From contig CANBZE010000037.1 of the NCBI GenBank assembly GCA_947373775.1, positions 1 through 10,440 of the forward strand: DNA of 10,440 nt, in the 5' to 3' direction. Source of the DNA: Alphaproteobacteria bacterium (lineage in GTDB: Bacteria; Pseudomonadota; Alphaproteobacteria; Micropepsales; Micropepsaceae). Below are positions 1 to 9,898 of this stretch, piece by piece; positions within the stretch are counted from its first letter, which is position 1; every line of letters begins with the position of its first letter. Under the pieces are notes generated by a model. It was not told where the DNA came from. It saw nothing but the letters and a program-made list of their open reading frames with translations, and did no database searches. Both the position numbers and the translations under genes were made by a program.

Positions 1-145
1 CACGATGCTCCCATGCACGGCGAACCAGAGCATTGGTCACGCCGATATAAAGCGTTCCATTACGCGGGCTCGCCAAGAGATAGACATAATAAGCCTTTGA
101 CACCGTGACGGCTTCACCAGGGTGGCCCGCACTCCGGCGGGCCAT
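1..145 (-). CDS. GIY-YIG nuclease-family protein, N-terminal part (cut by window edge)
   Basis: Only the N-terminal 48 or so residues are inside the window; the gene continues beyond position 1. The minus-strand reading gives a stretch with YYVYLLASPRNGTLYIGVT, followed by a segment ending in WEHR. This matches the opening strand-turn-strand of the small GIY-YIG proteins of about 90-100 residues (UPF0213/YhbQ-like), where the paired Tyr motifs and the following Arg belong to the nuclease fold. The cellular role of these small proteins is poorly defined, although the fold is that of an endonuclease. Two starts are possible: ATG at 145, which places a hairpin (123-144) inside the first codons, or GTG at 103, which starts just before the conserved YYVY segment. 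Neither has a strong ribosome binding site. The ATG lies 5 nt past the cupin gene stop, so the two could be cotranscribed. The family call is firm; start and function are not. Confidence 0.75.
   Translation of the reverse strand, partial: MARRSAGHPGEAVTVSKAYYVYLLASPRNGTLYIGVTNALVRRAWEHR
123..144. repeat. Perfect 8-bp inverted repeat after the cupin gene
   Basis: TGGCCCGC at 123-130 and GCGGGCCA at 137-144 are exact reverse complements with a 6-nt loop. On the minus strand the hairpin begins 6 nt after the cupin stop codon. No T tract follows on either strand, so it is not a classical intrinsic terminator. It may still attenuate transcription or protect a 3' end. If the downstream GIY-YIG gene starts at 145 it is coding; if that gene starts at GTG 103 it is intergenic. 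Confidence 0.5.
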
Positions 146-150
146 GACAT

Positions 151-627
151 TTAGGGAGTCGGCTGCATCGGCATGTGCAACGTCACCATCGCCAGCTCGC
201 CCTGCACATCGGCATATTGGTGCGGCGTGTTGGGCGGCACCATGATGTAATCGCCCTTGGCCACCTTGCGGGACGAACCGCCGGTGATGCCGGTGCCGCC
301 CATGTTGGCGCCATTGTCCTTCGGCTCCGTCAGGGTACCGCCGGTGATCAGGGTGCAGCCGCCCGCCACGATATAGATGAACTCGGCCTGGGCCTTGTGC
401 ACGCTGGCGCTGGGAGGCGATCCGGGGATGCGGTATTCCAGCTGCGTCGGATAGGGGCCTACCGACACCAGAACCACGACATTGTTGCCCGGCTTTTTCT
501 CGGCCCGGACCTTGGCCAGGGCGGCGTCCACCTCGGCGGCGTTTGCGAACAGTTTGGGCGGGGCTTTCTCCTGCGCCATGGCCGGAAGCGCAAACGCCAG
601 CAAGGCGGCAACAAGTACGGTTTTCAT
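151..627 (-). CDS. Exported cupin-domain protein
   Basis: This is a 158-residue protein with a clear Sec signal peptide: Lys2, a hydrophobic core over residues 4-16, and a probable cleavage after AMA (residues 17-19). It should therefore be periplasmic or secreted. The mature part reads as a single cupin beta-barrel. Cupin motif 1 covers about residues 75-90, with His77, Glu82 and Gly90. Motif 2 covers about 125-140, with GDYIMVPP and His136. The first His of the usual HxH pair is Ser75, so three of the four typical metal ligands remain. A glycine-rich insertion (about 95-120) separates the motifs. The ATG at 627 has a good ribosome binding site, GAGGGAG on the minus strand (633-639), 5 nt away. 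The gene is divergent from prmA. Substrate and reaction cannot be read from the sequence; secreted cupins may be enzymes or ligand-binding proteins. The fold is fairly sure, the function unknown. Confidence 0.8.
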   Translation of the reverse strand: MKTVLVAALLAFALPAMAQEKAPPKLFANAAEVDAALAKVRAEKKPGNNVVVLVSVGPYPTQLEYRIPGSPPSASVHKAQAEFIYIVAGGCTLITGGTLTEPKDNGANMGGTGITGGSSRKVAKGDYIMVPPNTPHQYADVQGELAMVTLHMPMQPTP

Positions 628-655
628 GACATCTCCCTCTATAGGCTTTCAGGGC

Positions 656-669
656 GCCGGTTGACCGGC
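656..669. promoter_or_regulatory. Inverted repeat in the divergent cupin/prmA region
   Basis: GCCGGT at 656-661 and ACCGGC at 664-669 are perfect inverted arms separated by TG. The site lies between two divergent genes, and the plus-strand hexamer TTGACC (661-666), a near match to a sigma-70 -35, sits inside it. The position suits an operator, but a 6-bp GC-rich dyad could also arise by chance in a genome like this. No regulator gene is adjacent. Confidence 0.3.
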
Positions 670-689
670 ATCCGCCGTCGCGGCATACC
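661..689 (+). promoter_or_regulatory. Candidate sigma-70 promoter for the prmA group
   Basis: TTGACC (661-666) matches five of six bases of the -35 consensus. After 17 nt comes CATACC (684-689), a weak -10 with only the central ATA shared. Transcription would begin around 696-698, about 16 nt ahead of the prmA ATG. This is the best plus-strand candidate in the 86-nt divergent gap, but the -10 is poor. Confidence 0.3.
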
Positions 690-713
690 GCCCCGGCATT
701 TACGGGTAAGCCT

Positions 714-1568
714 ATGCCCTCACCGCCCTTGTGGAAAGCCTCGGTCGCGCTCACCAAGACGCAGGCCGCCGACACCGCCGCCGCGCTGGAGCTGGACGGC
801 AGCGCCCAGGCCGTGCTGATCGTGGAAGAACCCTTTGCCGACGGCGCGGTGGTCGAGGCGCTGTACACCGACGCGCCGGACGCCGCCTATCTGTCGCGCA
901 TCACCGGCATGACCATCACCGTCGCGCCTCTGCCCGACCAGGACTGGATCAAGCTCAGCCAGGAAGGCCTGCCGCCGGTGCGGGCCGGGCGTTTCTTCGT
1001 CTATGGCGCGCATGACGCCGGCACCGTGCCGCATGGCGTTATCCCCATGAAGATCGAGGCGGGACTGGCCTTCGGCACCGGCCATCACGAAACCACGGCG
1101 CTGTGCCTGGCGGTATTGAGCGACCTGGCCAACAAGCGCGCCTTCCGCAATGTGCTGGACCTGGGCTGCGGCACCGGCTTGCTGGCCATCGGCGCGGCCA
1201 AGCTGTGGAAGCGGCCCGTTCTGGCTTCCGACATCGATCCCGTCGCCGTCGAAGTGACGCGCGACAATGCCCGCGCCAATGGCGTGGGTCCGCTGGTCCG
1301 CGCCGTCACCGCCGACGGACTGACCAATCCCATCCTGGCGGGCGGCGCGCCGTATGACCTGCTGATCGCCAACATCCTGGCCGGGCCGCTGACCCAGCTG
1401 GCGCCGTCCATCATCAAGGCGCTGGCCCCCGGCGCAATGCTGGTCCTGTCGGGCCTGCTGCGGAACCAGGAAGCGCTGGTCGCCAGCTTTTATCGTGACC
1501 TGCGGTTCATCGGCCGCCGCCGCGACGGGCCGTGGAGCGCGCTGGTTTTGGAAAAGCCCGCGCGCTAG
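714..1568 (+). CDS. prmA: Ribosomal protein L11 methyltransferase
   Basis: This 284-residue cytoplasmic class I SAM-dependent methyltransferase is expected to trimethylate lysines and the N-terminal amino group of ribosomal protein L11 (RplK), as known for PrmA. The N-terminal substrate-recognition domain covers about residues 1-95 and opens with a typical PLWK segment. The PrmA signature FGTGHHETT is at residues 120-128. SAM-binding motif I, DLGCGTG, is at 149-155, and the acidic residue after the second strand lies in SDIDP (172-176). The Asn-Ile-Leu motif is at 220-222, and the C-terminal strand carries WSALVLEK (274-281). The length is normal for alphaproteobacterial PrmA, and all signature motifs are intact. 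The start ATG at 714 is followed by sequence typical of the family; a weak purine stretch (704-710) precedes it. The aminopeptidase gene begins 9 nt after the stop, so the two form an operon. Confidence 0.95.
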   Translation: MPSPPLWKASVALTKTQAADTAAALELDGSAQAVLIVEEPFADGAVVEALYTDAPDAAYLSRITGMTITVAPLPDQDWIKLSQEGLPPVRAGRFFVYGAHDAGTVPHGVIPMKIEAGLAFGTGHHETTALCLAVLSDLANKRAFRNVLDLGCGTGLLAIGAAKLWKRPVLASDIDPVAVEVTRDNARANGVGPLVRAVTADGLTNPILAGGAPYDLLIANILAGPLTQLAPSIIKALAPGAMLVLSGLLRNQEALVASFYRDLRFIGRRRDGPWSALVLEKPAR

Positions 1569-1577
1569 GCTTTGGGC

Positions 1578-3410
1578 ATGGACAAGCCCTTCCAGACCTA
1601 TGACGACACTTCCGATCCCGCGACCTGTGCGCCGCGGCTTGCCGCCCTGCGCGCCGAATTGGCCAAACGCGGGCTGGACGGCTTTGTCGTGCCGCACAGT
1701 GACCAGCATATGGGCGAGTACCTGCCCGCCTATGCCGAGCGGCTGGCCTGGCTGACATCCTTCACCGGCTCAGCCGGCGCGGCCGTGGTGCTGAAAGACA
1801 AGGCGGCGGTATTCGTCGATGGCCGCTACACCTTGCAAGTCCGCAACCAGACCGACACCAAGCTGTTCGAGCCGCGCGACCTGGTGGCGGAAGGCCCGCA
1901 AGGCTGGATTCCCGACAATCTGCCTCCCATGAAAGAAAAGGGGGGCGCCAAGCTGGGTTACGACCCCTGGCTGCACACCCAGCATGCCGTGATGCATCTG
2001 AAGGCTGCCGTCGACAAAGCCGGCGGCACATTGGTGGCGGTGGAGACCAATCCCATCGACGCGGTGTGGAGCGACCAGCCTGCTCCGCCCGTCAGCCCGG
2101 CCAGGCCGCATGCACACAATCTTGCCGGCGAACAGAGCGATGCCAAACGGCTGCGCCTGGGTGACGGGTTGAAGAAAGCCGGCGCCGATGCCGCGGTGAT
2201 CACCCTCGCCGATTCCGTCTGCTGGCTTTTGAACATTCGCGGCAGCGATGTGCCGCACACACCTTTCACTCTGGCCTTCGCCATCCTGCATGAAGACGGC
2301 GGCGCCGACCTGTTCCTGGACCCCGCCAAACGTTCACCCGAATTGCTGGCGCATCTGGGCAATGCCGTACAGGTGCATGAACCCGGCGCCTTCGCCGCCG
2401 CGCTGGATGCGATGAAGGGAAAAAGCGTGCTGGTGGACCCATCCACCGCGGCCGCCGCCATTTTCGACCGGCTGAACAAGGCGGGCGCAAAAATCCGCCA
2501 GGGCGCCGATCCCTGCCAGCTGCCCAAGGCCTGCAAGAACCCGCTGGAAGTCGAGGGCATGCGCAAGGCCCATATCCGCGACGGCGCCGCGCTGGCGCGC
2601 TATCTGGCCTGGTTCGACACCAATGCCGCGGGCGGCGCGCTGACCGAGATCGACGCCGCCGAGACCCTGGAAGGCTTCCGCCGCGCCACCGGTGTGTTGA
2701 GCGACGTTTCGTTCGACACCATTTCCGGCGCCGGCAGCAATGGCGCCATCGTGCATTACCGGGTGACGCGCTCCACCAACCGCACCATCAATTCCGGCGA
2801 GATGTTCCTGCTGGACAGCGGCGCGCAATATCCCGACGGCACCACCGACGTCACCCGCACCATCATGGTGGGGCAATCCTCCGCCGAGATGCGCGACCGT
2901 TTCACCCGCGTGCTCAAAGGCCATATCGCGCTGGCCACCGCGCGCTTCCCCGACGGCACCATCGGCATGCAGCTGGATTCCTTTGCCCGCCGCCCATTGT
3001 GGGAAGCCGGCCTGGATTACGACCATGGCACCGGCCATGGCGTGGGCTCCTACCTGTCGGTGCATGAAGGACCGCAGAACATCTCCAAGAAGCCGGTGAT
3101 GCAAGCCTTGAAGCCCGGCATGGTCTGTTCCAACGAGCCGGGCTTCTACAAGACCGGCGCCTTCGGCATCCGTATCGAGAATCTTGTCGTCGTCACGCAA
3201 CCGGAAGACCTGGGCGGCGAGCGCAAGATGATGGGCTTCGAAACCATCACCCTGGTGCCGATCGACCTCAATCTGGTGGAAGCCGCGCTGCTGACCGATG
3301 CCGAGCGCGGCTGGCTGAACCTCTATCACGCGCGCGTGCGCGACACGATCGGGCCGCTGGTGGATGAAGAGACCCGCACCTGGCTGGACCGGGCGACAAG
3401 GTCGATTTAG
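1578..3410 (+). CDS. Xaa-Pro aminopeptidase (aminopeptidase P, peptidase family M24B, long form)
   Basis: This 610-residue cytoplasmic metallopeptidase should remove an N-terminal residue preceding proline. Its architecture is the long three-domain form seen in eukaryotic XPNPEP1 and many alphaproteobacteria: creatinase-like domain 1 (about 16-155), creatinase-like domain 2 (about 185-320), pita-bread catalytic domain (about 325-545) and a short C-terminal M24 tail (about 548-610). The dinuclear metal ligands are visible as Asp413, Asp424, His487, Glu520 and Glu534, with spacing essentially that of human XPNPEP1. The active-site histidines are His393 (IVHY) and His496 (SVHEGP). No signal peptide is present. 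I chose ATG 1578, which has an AGG 8 nt upstream; an in-frame TTG at 1572 would add two residues but sits too close to that AGG. It is spaced 9 nt after prmA and probably cotranscribed. Conserved ligands argue for an active enzyme; the exact peptide substrates are unknown. Confidence 0.93.
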   Translation: MDKPFQTYDDTSDPATCAPRLAALRAELAKRGLDGFVVPHSDQHMGEYLPAYAERLAWLTSFTGSAGAAVVLKDKAAVFVDGRYTLQVRNQTDTKLFEPRDLVAEGPQGWIPDNLPPMKEKGGAKLGYDPWLHTQHAVMHLKAAVDKAGGTLVAVETNPIDAVWSDQPAPPVSPARPHAHNLAGEQSDAKRLRLGDGLKKAGADAAVITLADSVCWLLNIRGSDVPHTPFTLAFAILHEDGGADLFLDPAKRSPELLAHLGNAVQVHEPGAFAAALDAMKGKSVLVDPSTAAAAIFDRLNKAGAKIRQGADPCQLPKACKNPLEVEGMRKAHIRDGAALARYLAWFDTNAAGGALTEIDAAETLEGFRRATGVLSDVSFDTISGAGSNGAIVHYRVTRSTNRTINSGEMFLLDSGAQYPDGTTDVTRTIMVGQSSAEMRDRFTRVLKGHIALATARFPDGTIGMQLDSFARRPLWEAGLDYDHGTGHGVGSYLSVHEGPQNISKKPVMQALKPGMVCSNEPGFYKTGAFGIRIENLVVVTQPEDLGGERKMMGFETITLVPIDLNLVEAALLTDAERGWLNLYHARVRDTIGPLVDEETRTWLDRATRSI

Positions 3411-3445
3411 GGCACGCAAGACAGCGTCAAAAACAGGGGCAAAAC

Positions 3446-4041
3446 ATGATGCGACTTCACGTCATCGCCGGGCTGCTGCTCCTGACAGCAGGCGCCGCAC
3501 TGGCCCAGAGCGATGCCGCCGCCGGTTTTCGGGGCTTGTTTATCCATGACCAATGTATCGGTGAAAATACGCAGCAGCCCGACACCTGCCTGCATGACCG
3601 CTTGCATGAGAAAAGCTTCACCTTCGGTGGACGTCCCGGAACCGTCCAGGACGTGACATTGCGGGTCCGCGGCCTGTTGGAGCCGACGCGGATAGAGGGC
3701 GCCGTCGTGCCCGACCCGGCCGCGCCCTGGTTCGTGATCGGCGGCGAAGGCCGCTCCCCCGATTATTCGCAATGGCAGATCGAGGTGTCGAAGCCGAAAG
3801 CGGTCTACACCCTGAACAATTATCCCCGCACCTCCCACACCATCTACAAAGAGGATTTCCAGGTCACCATTCCGGTGGCGGCGGGCGCCCTGGTACAGGT
3901 GCGCACCATCGACGCCAATGACCGGGAGATCGACAATGGCGCCAAGGGGAAACCTGACCGCCAGCAAGTACTGGAAGGCGTGAGTGATGCGCCGCAGGCC
4001 GGACAGATGCTGCGGCTGGATGTGGTGCGCGTGGCGCGACA

Positions 4042-4051
<10 letters not shown>
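3446..4051 (+). CDS. Exported protein of unknown function
   Basis: I do not recognise a family. The 201-residue product has a strong Sec signal peptide: Arg3, a hydrophobic core at 5-19, and a likely cleavage after ALA at residue 20. The mature protein of about 181 residues has only two cysteines, Cys37 and Cys48, which could form a disulfide in the periplasm. From about residue 66 on it alternates hydrophobic and polar residues, with many Val, Thr and Gly and few predicted helices. This suggests a beta-sandwich, possibly a binding domain. No lipobox, transmembrane segment or catalytic motif is seen. AGGGG at 3435-3439 lies 6 nt before the ATG at 3446; ATG 3449 would drop one residue. The gene starts 35 nt after the aminopeptidase stop with no visible terminator between, so readthrough from that operon is likely. 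It ends 3 nt from the convergent ligA stop. That it is a real gene is well supported by its leader and ribosome binding site. Confidence 0.8.
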
Positions 4052-7883
<3,832 letters not shown>

Positions 7884-7886
7884 ATT

Positions 7887-7916
7887 TCCCGATCGCCTCC
7901 GAATCGCCTCGAATCG
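7887..7916 (-). repeat. Threefold imperfect direct repeat in the recN leader
   Basis: The bamD-recN gap reads, on the minus strand, CGATTCGAGG (7916-7907), CGATTCGGAGG (7906-7896) and CGATCGGGA (7895-7887). These are three adjacent variants of one 9-11 nt unit, and each carries a purine-rich, Shine-Dalgarno-like end. The second unit holds the best match, GGAGG. This may be slippage-derived duplication or a redundant ribosome-loading site. Confidence 0.4.
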
Positions 7917-7917
7917 T

Positions 7918-8778
7918 TCAGAGGACCCGGCGGAAAGCCTTACTGATCCACGAGCCTTTGTCTTCACTGGGGCGCAAATTGCGCCCCTTGATGATGTTGT
8001 AGGCGTCTTTGTACCATTCCGAGCCGGGATAATTCTTGCCCAGCACGGCGGCGGCGGTCTGCGCCTCGCTGTCCAGCCCCAGGCTGTAATAGGCCTCGCA
8101 GATGCGCTCCAGCGACTCGGCGATCTGCGGCGTGGTCTGGTACTGGTCGATCACGGTGCGGAAGCGGTTGATGGCGCCGATATAATCGCCGCGCGACAGG
8201 TAATAGCGGCCCACCGCCATTTCCTTGCCCGCCAGGTGATCGTTGGTCAGGTCGATCTTCAGGGTGGCGTCGCGGGCATATTCGGTGTCGGGGAAACGCT
8301 GCACCACGTCCTGCAACGCCACCAGCGCGCCTTCGGTATTGGACTGGTCGCGGCCGATATCCACGATCTGCTCATAGAGCGAAATTGCCTTGATATAGAA
8401 GGCATAGGCGACTTCGTTGCTGCCCGGATGCAGCGAGATATACTGGTCGGCGGTGGCGATGGCGCCGGTGTAATTGTTGGACTGGTAGGAGCAGAAAGCG
8501 CTGATCAGCATGGCGCGGCGCGCCCATACCGAATAGGGATGCTGGCGGTCCACTTCGTTGAACTGGGCGGCGCACAGGTCCCAGGCGCCGGCCCCGATCG
8601 CGCGCCAGCCATCGGCATAGATCTGCTCGACGCTGCGCTCGCGGTAATTGGCGGCGTCCTTGTTGGCGTTGTTGGTTTCGTCGTCCTTGCCGCCAAAGAT
8701 CGAGCAGCCGGCCAGCATGGCCAGGGCGGCGCCCAGCAGGGCGGCACGCGCGAAAGTCTTCAACCGGGCAGGCATCAT
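7918..8778 (-). CDS. bamD: Outer membrane protein assembly factor BamD
   Basis: BamD is the essential lipoprotein subunit of the BAM complex, working with BamA to insert beta-barrel proteins into the outer membrane. The 286-residue product begins with a lipoprotein signal peptide: basic residues 5-11, a hydrophobic core, and lipobox LAGC with acylated Cys25. It should be anchored to the periplasmic face of the outer membrane. After a charged linker (29-47) the rest consists of tetratricopeptide-like helical pairs from about residue 50 to 265. The family segment RDATLKIDLTNDHLAGKEM (169-187) is typical of BamD/ComL. The length is somewhat greater than the 245 residues of E. coli BamD, mostly in the linker and C-terminal tail. 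ATG 8778 has AAGGA (8786-8790) at 7-nt spacing; the adjacent ATG 8775 is less well placed. It is followed closely by recN. The upstream gap holds palindromic repeats, so bamD may have its own promoter, but none is clear. Confidence 0.95.
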   Translation of the reverse strand: MMPARLKTFARAALLGAALAMLAGCSIFGGKDDETNNANKDAANYRERSVEQIYADGWRAIGAGAWDLCAAQFNEVDRQHPYSVWARRAMLISAFCSYQSNNYTGAIATADQYISLHPGSNEVAYAFYIKAISLYEQIVDIGRDQSNTEGALVALQDVVQRFPDTEYARDATLKIDLTNDHLAGKEMAVGRYYLSRGDYIGAINRFRTVIDQYQTTPQIAESLERICEAYYSLGLDSEAQTAAAVLGKNYPGSEWYKDAYNIIKGRNLRPSEDKGSWISKAFRRVL

Positions 8779-8804
8779 GTCTTGGTCCTTGGCGCGAAAA
8801 CCAC

Positions 8805-8823
8805 GTTAAATCAATAACTTAAC
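8805..8823. promoter_or_regulatory. AT-rich dyad upstream of bamD (TTAA-N9-TTAAC)
   Basis: GTTAA (8805-8809) and TTAAC (8819-8823) form an inverted repeat in a distinctly AT-rich island 27-45 nt upstream of the bamD ATG. It resembles the alphaproteobacterial CtrA site TTAA-N7-TTAAC, but the spacer is 9 nt rather than 7, so it is not a canonical match. It may instead be part of the bamD promoter or the operator of another regulator. Support is weak. Confidence 0.25.
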
Positions 8824-8904
8824 ATGGCCGTGGGGACGGGCACGCGCCGCTTTGCCTCTATATACCGTGGCCGTACCGATTCAGGAAAGTGTCTGTTTGC
8901 TTAT

Positions 8905-8987
8905 CTGCCCCTCCGCCCTTCGCTGGCCCCAGGGCCAGCTACAGGCACCTCCCCCATGCAAGCGCGCTTCGCGCGCGCCGGGGAGGT
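8905..8987. repeat. REP-like palindromic repeat cassette between lpxC and bamD
   Basis: Two palindromes lie side by side. GCTGGCCC (8922-8929) pairs with GGGCCAGC (8932-8939). ACCTCCCC (8947-8954) pairs with GGGGAGGT (8980-8987), enclosing an inner stem GCGCGC (8962-8967 with 8971-8976). A pyrimidine-rich CCCCTCCG segment starts the unit at about 8908. This layout resembles the dispersed intergenic palindromes common in GC-rich alphaproteobacterial genomes, but dispersal cannot be shown from one window. The outer stem touches the lpxC stop (8988-8990), so on the minus strand it could also act as a 3' end or weak terminator for lpxC; no T tract follows. The rest of the 8779-8987 gap holds only the AT-rich dyad and the bamD ribosome binding site. 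Confidence 0.55.
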
Positions 8988-9830
8988 TTAAAGTTCCACC
9001 CGTTCATAATTGGCTGGGTCGGCGAACAGCTTGCGCAGCAGGGCATTGTTGGTCGAATGGCCGGACTTGCGGCCCTCGAAGCGCCCGACCAGCGGCGCCC
9101 CGGCCAGCGCCATGTCGCCGATGGCATCCAGGATCTTGTGGCGCACGAACTCGTCGGCAAAGCGCTGGCGGTCGCGGTTGACCACCCCGCTATCGTCCAG
9201 CGCCAGAGTGTTGAGCAGGGAAGCGCCCTTGGCCAGGTCCATCTTGTTCAGGGCCTCCAGCTCACTGAGGAAACCAAAGGTGCGGGCCGGGGCAATCTCG
9301 GCGCGGAAGCCGGCACGGCTGAAGGCGAAGGCGTAGTATTGCTCGCCGATCACCGGAAAGCTGAGTTCATAGGTGTAGGACAGCGCCGCGTCCGGCAGCA
9401 GCGAGGCCTTGGCGTCGCCGCTTTCCACGCTCACGTCTTTCAGCACCTTGATGACTGTGCGGGCCTGGGGCTGTTCCGCCAGCCCAGCACCTTCCAGCAG
9501 GTCCAGATAAGATAGTGCATCGCCGTCCAGGATGGGCGGCTCCGGCCCGTCCAGGCTGACCAGCAGATCATCGATCTCCAGCCCAGCAGTGGCGGCCATC
9601 AGATGCTCGACCACGCCCACCTTGGCGCTGCCCTGCCCGATCACGGTGCCCAGCCGGGTTTCGCTCACCTGGTCATAGCGCGCCGGAATATCGACGCCCA
9701 GGTCCGTACGGCGAAAGACGATGCCGCTGCCCGATGCGCCAGGTGCCAGCGTCATGGTCACCGGCACTCCCGCATGCAGGGCGGTGCCGGTCACGGTCAG
9801 GGCTTGCGCGATGGTGCGGCGGGGCGTCAT
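8988..9830 (-). CDS. lpxC: UDP-3-O-acyl-N-acetylglucosamine deacetylase
   Basis: LpxC is the cytoplasmic zinc amidase that catalyses the committed step of lipid A synthesis, removing acetate from UDP-3-O-acyl-GlcNAc. The product has 280 residues (E. coli LpxC has 305). The zinc ligands are His76 in VEHLM, His231 in VRHKILD and Asp235. His258 in GHSTNN corresponds to the catalytic His265 of E. coli, and Glu75 is the general base. The Thr184-Phe185 pair in RTFGF and the DGPEPPILDGD segment are also conserved. I chose ATG 9830 over GTG 9839. From the ATG, the LH(A/T)G motif falls at residues 18-21 exactly as in E. coli, and AAGGTG (9837-9842) is correctly spaced. The gene follows ftsZ, from which it is separated by an intrinsic terminator. 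No clear promoter is visible in the short gap, so regulation by readthrough is possible. The C-terminus is shorter than in E. coli, so FtsH-type tail degradation cannot be assumed. Confidence 0.97.
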   Translation of the reverse strand: MTPRRTIAQALTVTGTALHAGVPVTMTLAPGASGSGIVFRRTDLGVDIPARYDQVSETRLGTVIGQGSAKVGVVEHLMAATAGLEIDDLLVSLDGPEPPILDGDALSYLDLLEGAGLAEQPQARTVIKVLKDVSVESGDAKASLLPDAALSYTYELSFPVIGEQYYAFAFSRAGFRAEIAPARTFGFLSELEALNKMDLAKGASLLNTLALDDSGVVNRDRQRFADEFVRHKILDAIGDMALAGAPLVGRFEGRKSGHSTNNALLRKLFADPANYERVEL

Positions 9831-9836
9831 GGCCTG

Positions 9837-9842
9837 CACCTT
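9837..9842 (-). promoter_or_regulatory. Ribosome binding site that decides the lpxC start
   Basis: AAGGTG on the minus strand ends 6 nt before ATG 9830. The alternative GTG start at 9839 lies inside this site, so it would have no ribosome binding site of its own. Confidence 0.6.
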
Positions 9843-9849
9843 ATAAACA

Positions 9850-9877
9850 AAAAGGGCGGCCGTGAGGCCGCCCTTTT
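9850..9877 (-). terminator. Intrinsic terminator after ftsZ
   Basis: GGGCGGCC (9854-9861) and GGCCGCCC (9866-9873) form a perfect 8-bp GC stem with a 4-nt loop, flanked by A-T pairs that extend it to 12 bp. On the minus strand, five Ts then GTTT follow, giving a textbook intrinsic terminator starting 21-25 nt after the ftsZ stop. The plus strand has four Ts, so it is nearly symmetric. It lies only about 20 nt upstream of the lpxC ATG. Confidence 0.85.
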
Positions 9878-9898
9878 CGATTTCGCAGCGGAACCAGC

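Noticed and set aside
720..1709. Minus-strand open frame of 329 codons opposite prmA
   Set aside because: prmA has all its family motifs on the plus strand, and the reverse frame is a Gly/Gln/Arg-rich shadow.
2334..3419. Minus-strand open frame of 361 codons opposite the aminopeptidase gene
   Set aside because: The plus strand encodes a complete M24B catalytic domain here. The reverse frame has no motif and the typical shadow composition.
7884..7967. N-terminal extension of RecN by 28 residues
   Set aside because: The extension overlaps the bamD 3' end and is Arg/Ser-rich without homology, while ATG 7883 gives the usual RecN N-terminus.
8859..8864. TATATA as a -10 element for bamD on the minus strand
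   Set aside because: No acceptable -35 lies 16-18 nt upstream, so a promoter call was not supported.
8852..9181. Plus-strand small open frame starting in the lpxC-bamD gap
   Set aside because: It runs through the palindromic repeats and antisense to lpxC, has no ribosome binding site, and has no coding character.
9831..9839. GTG start for lpxC three codons upstream
   Set aside because: It lies inside the only ribosome binding site. The ATG at 9830 aligns residue-for-residue with the E. coli LpxC N-terminus.
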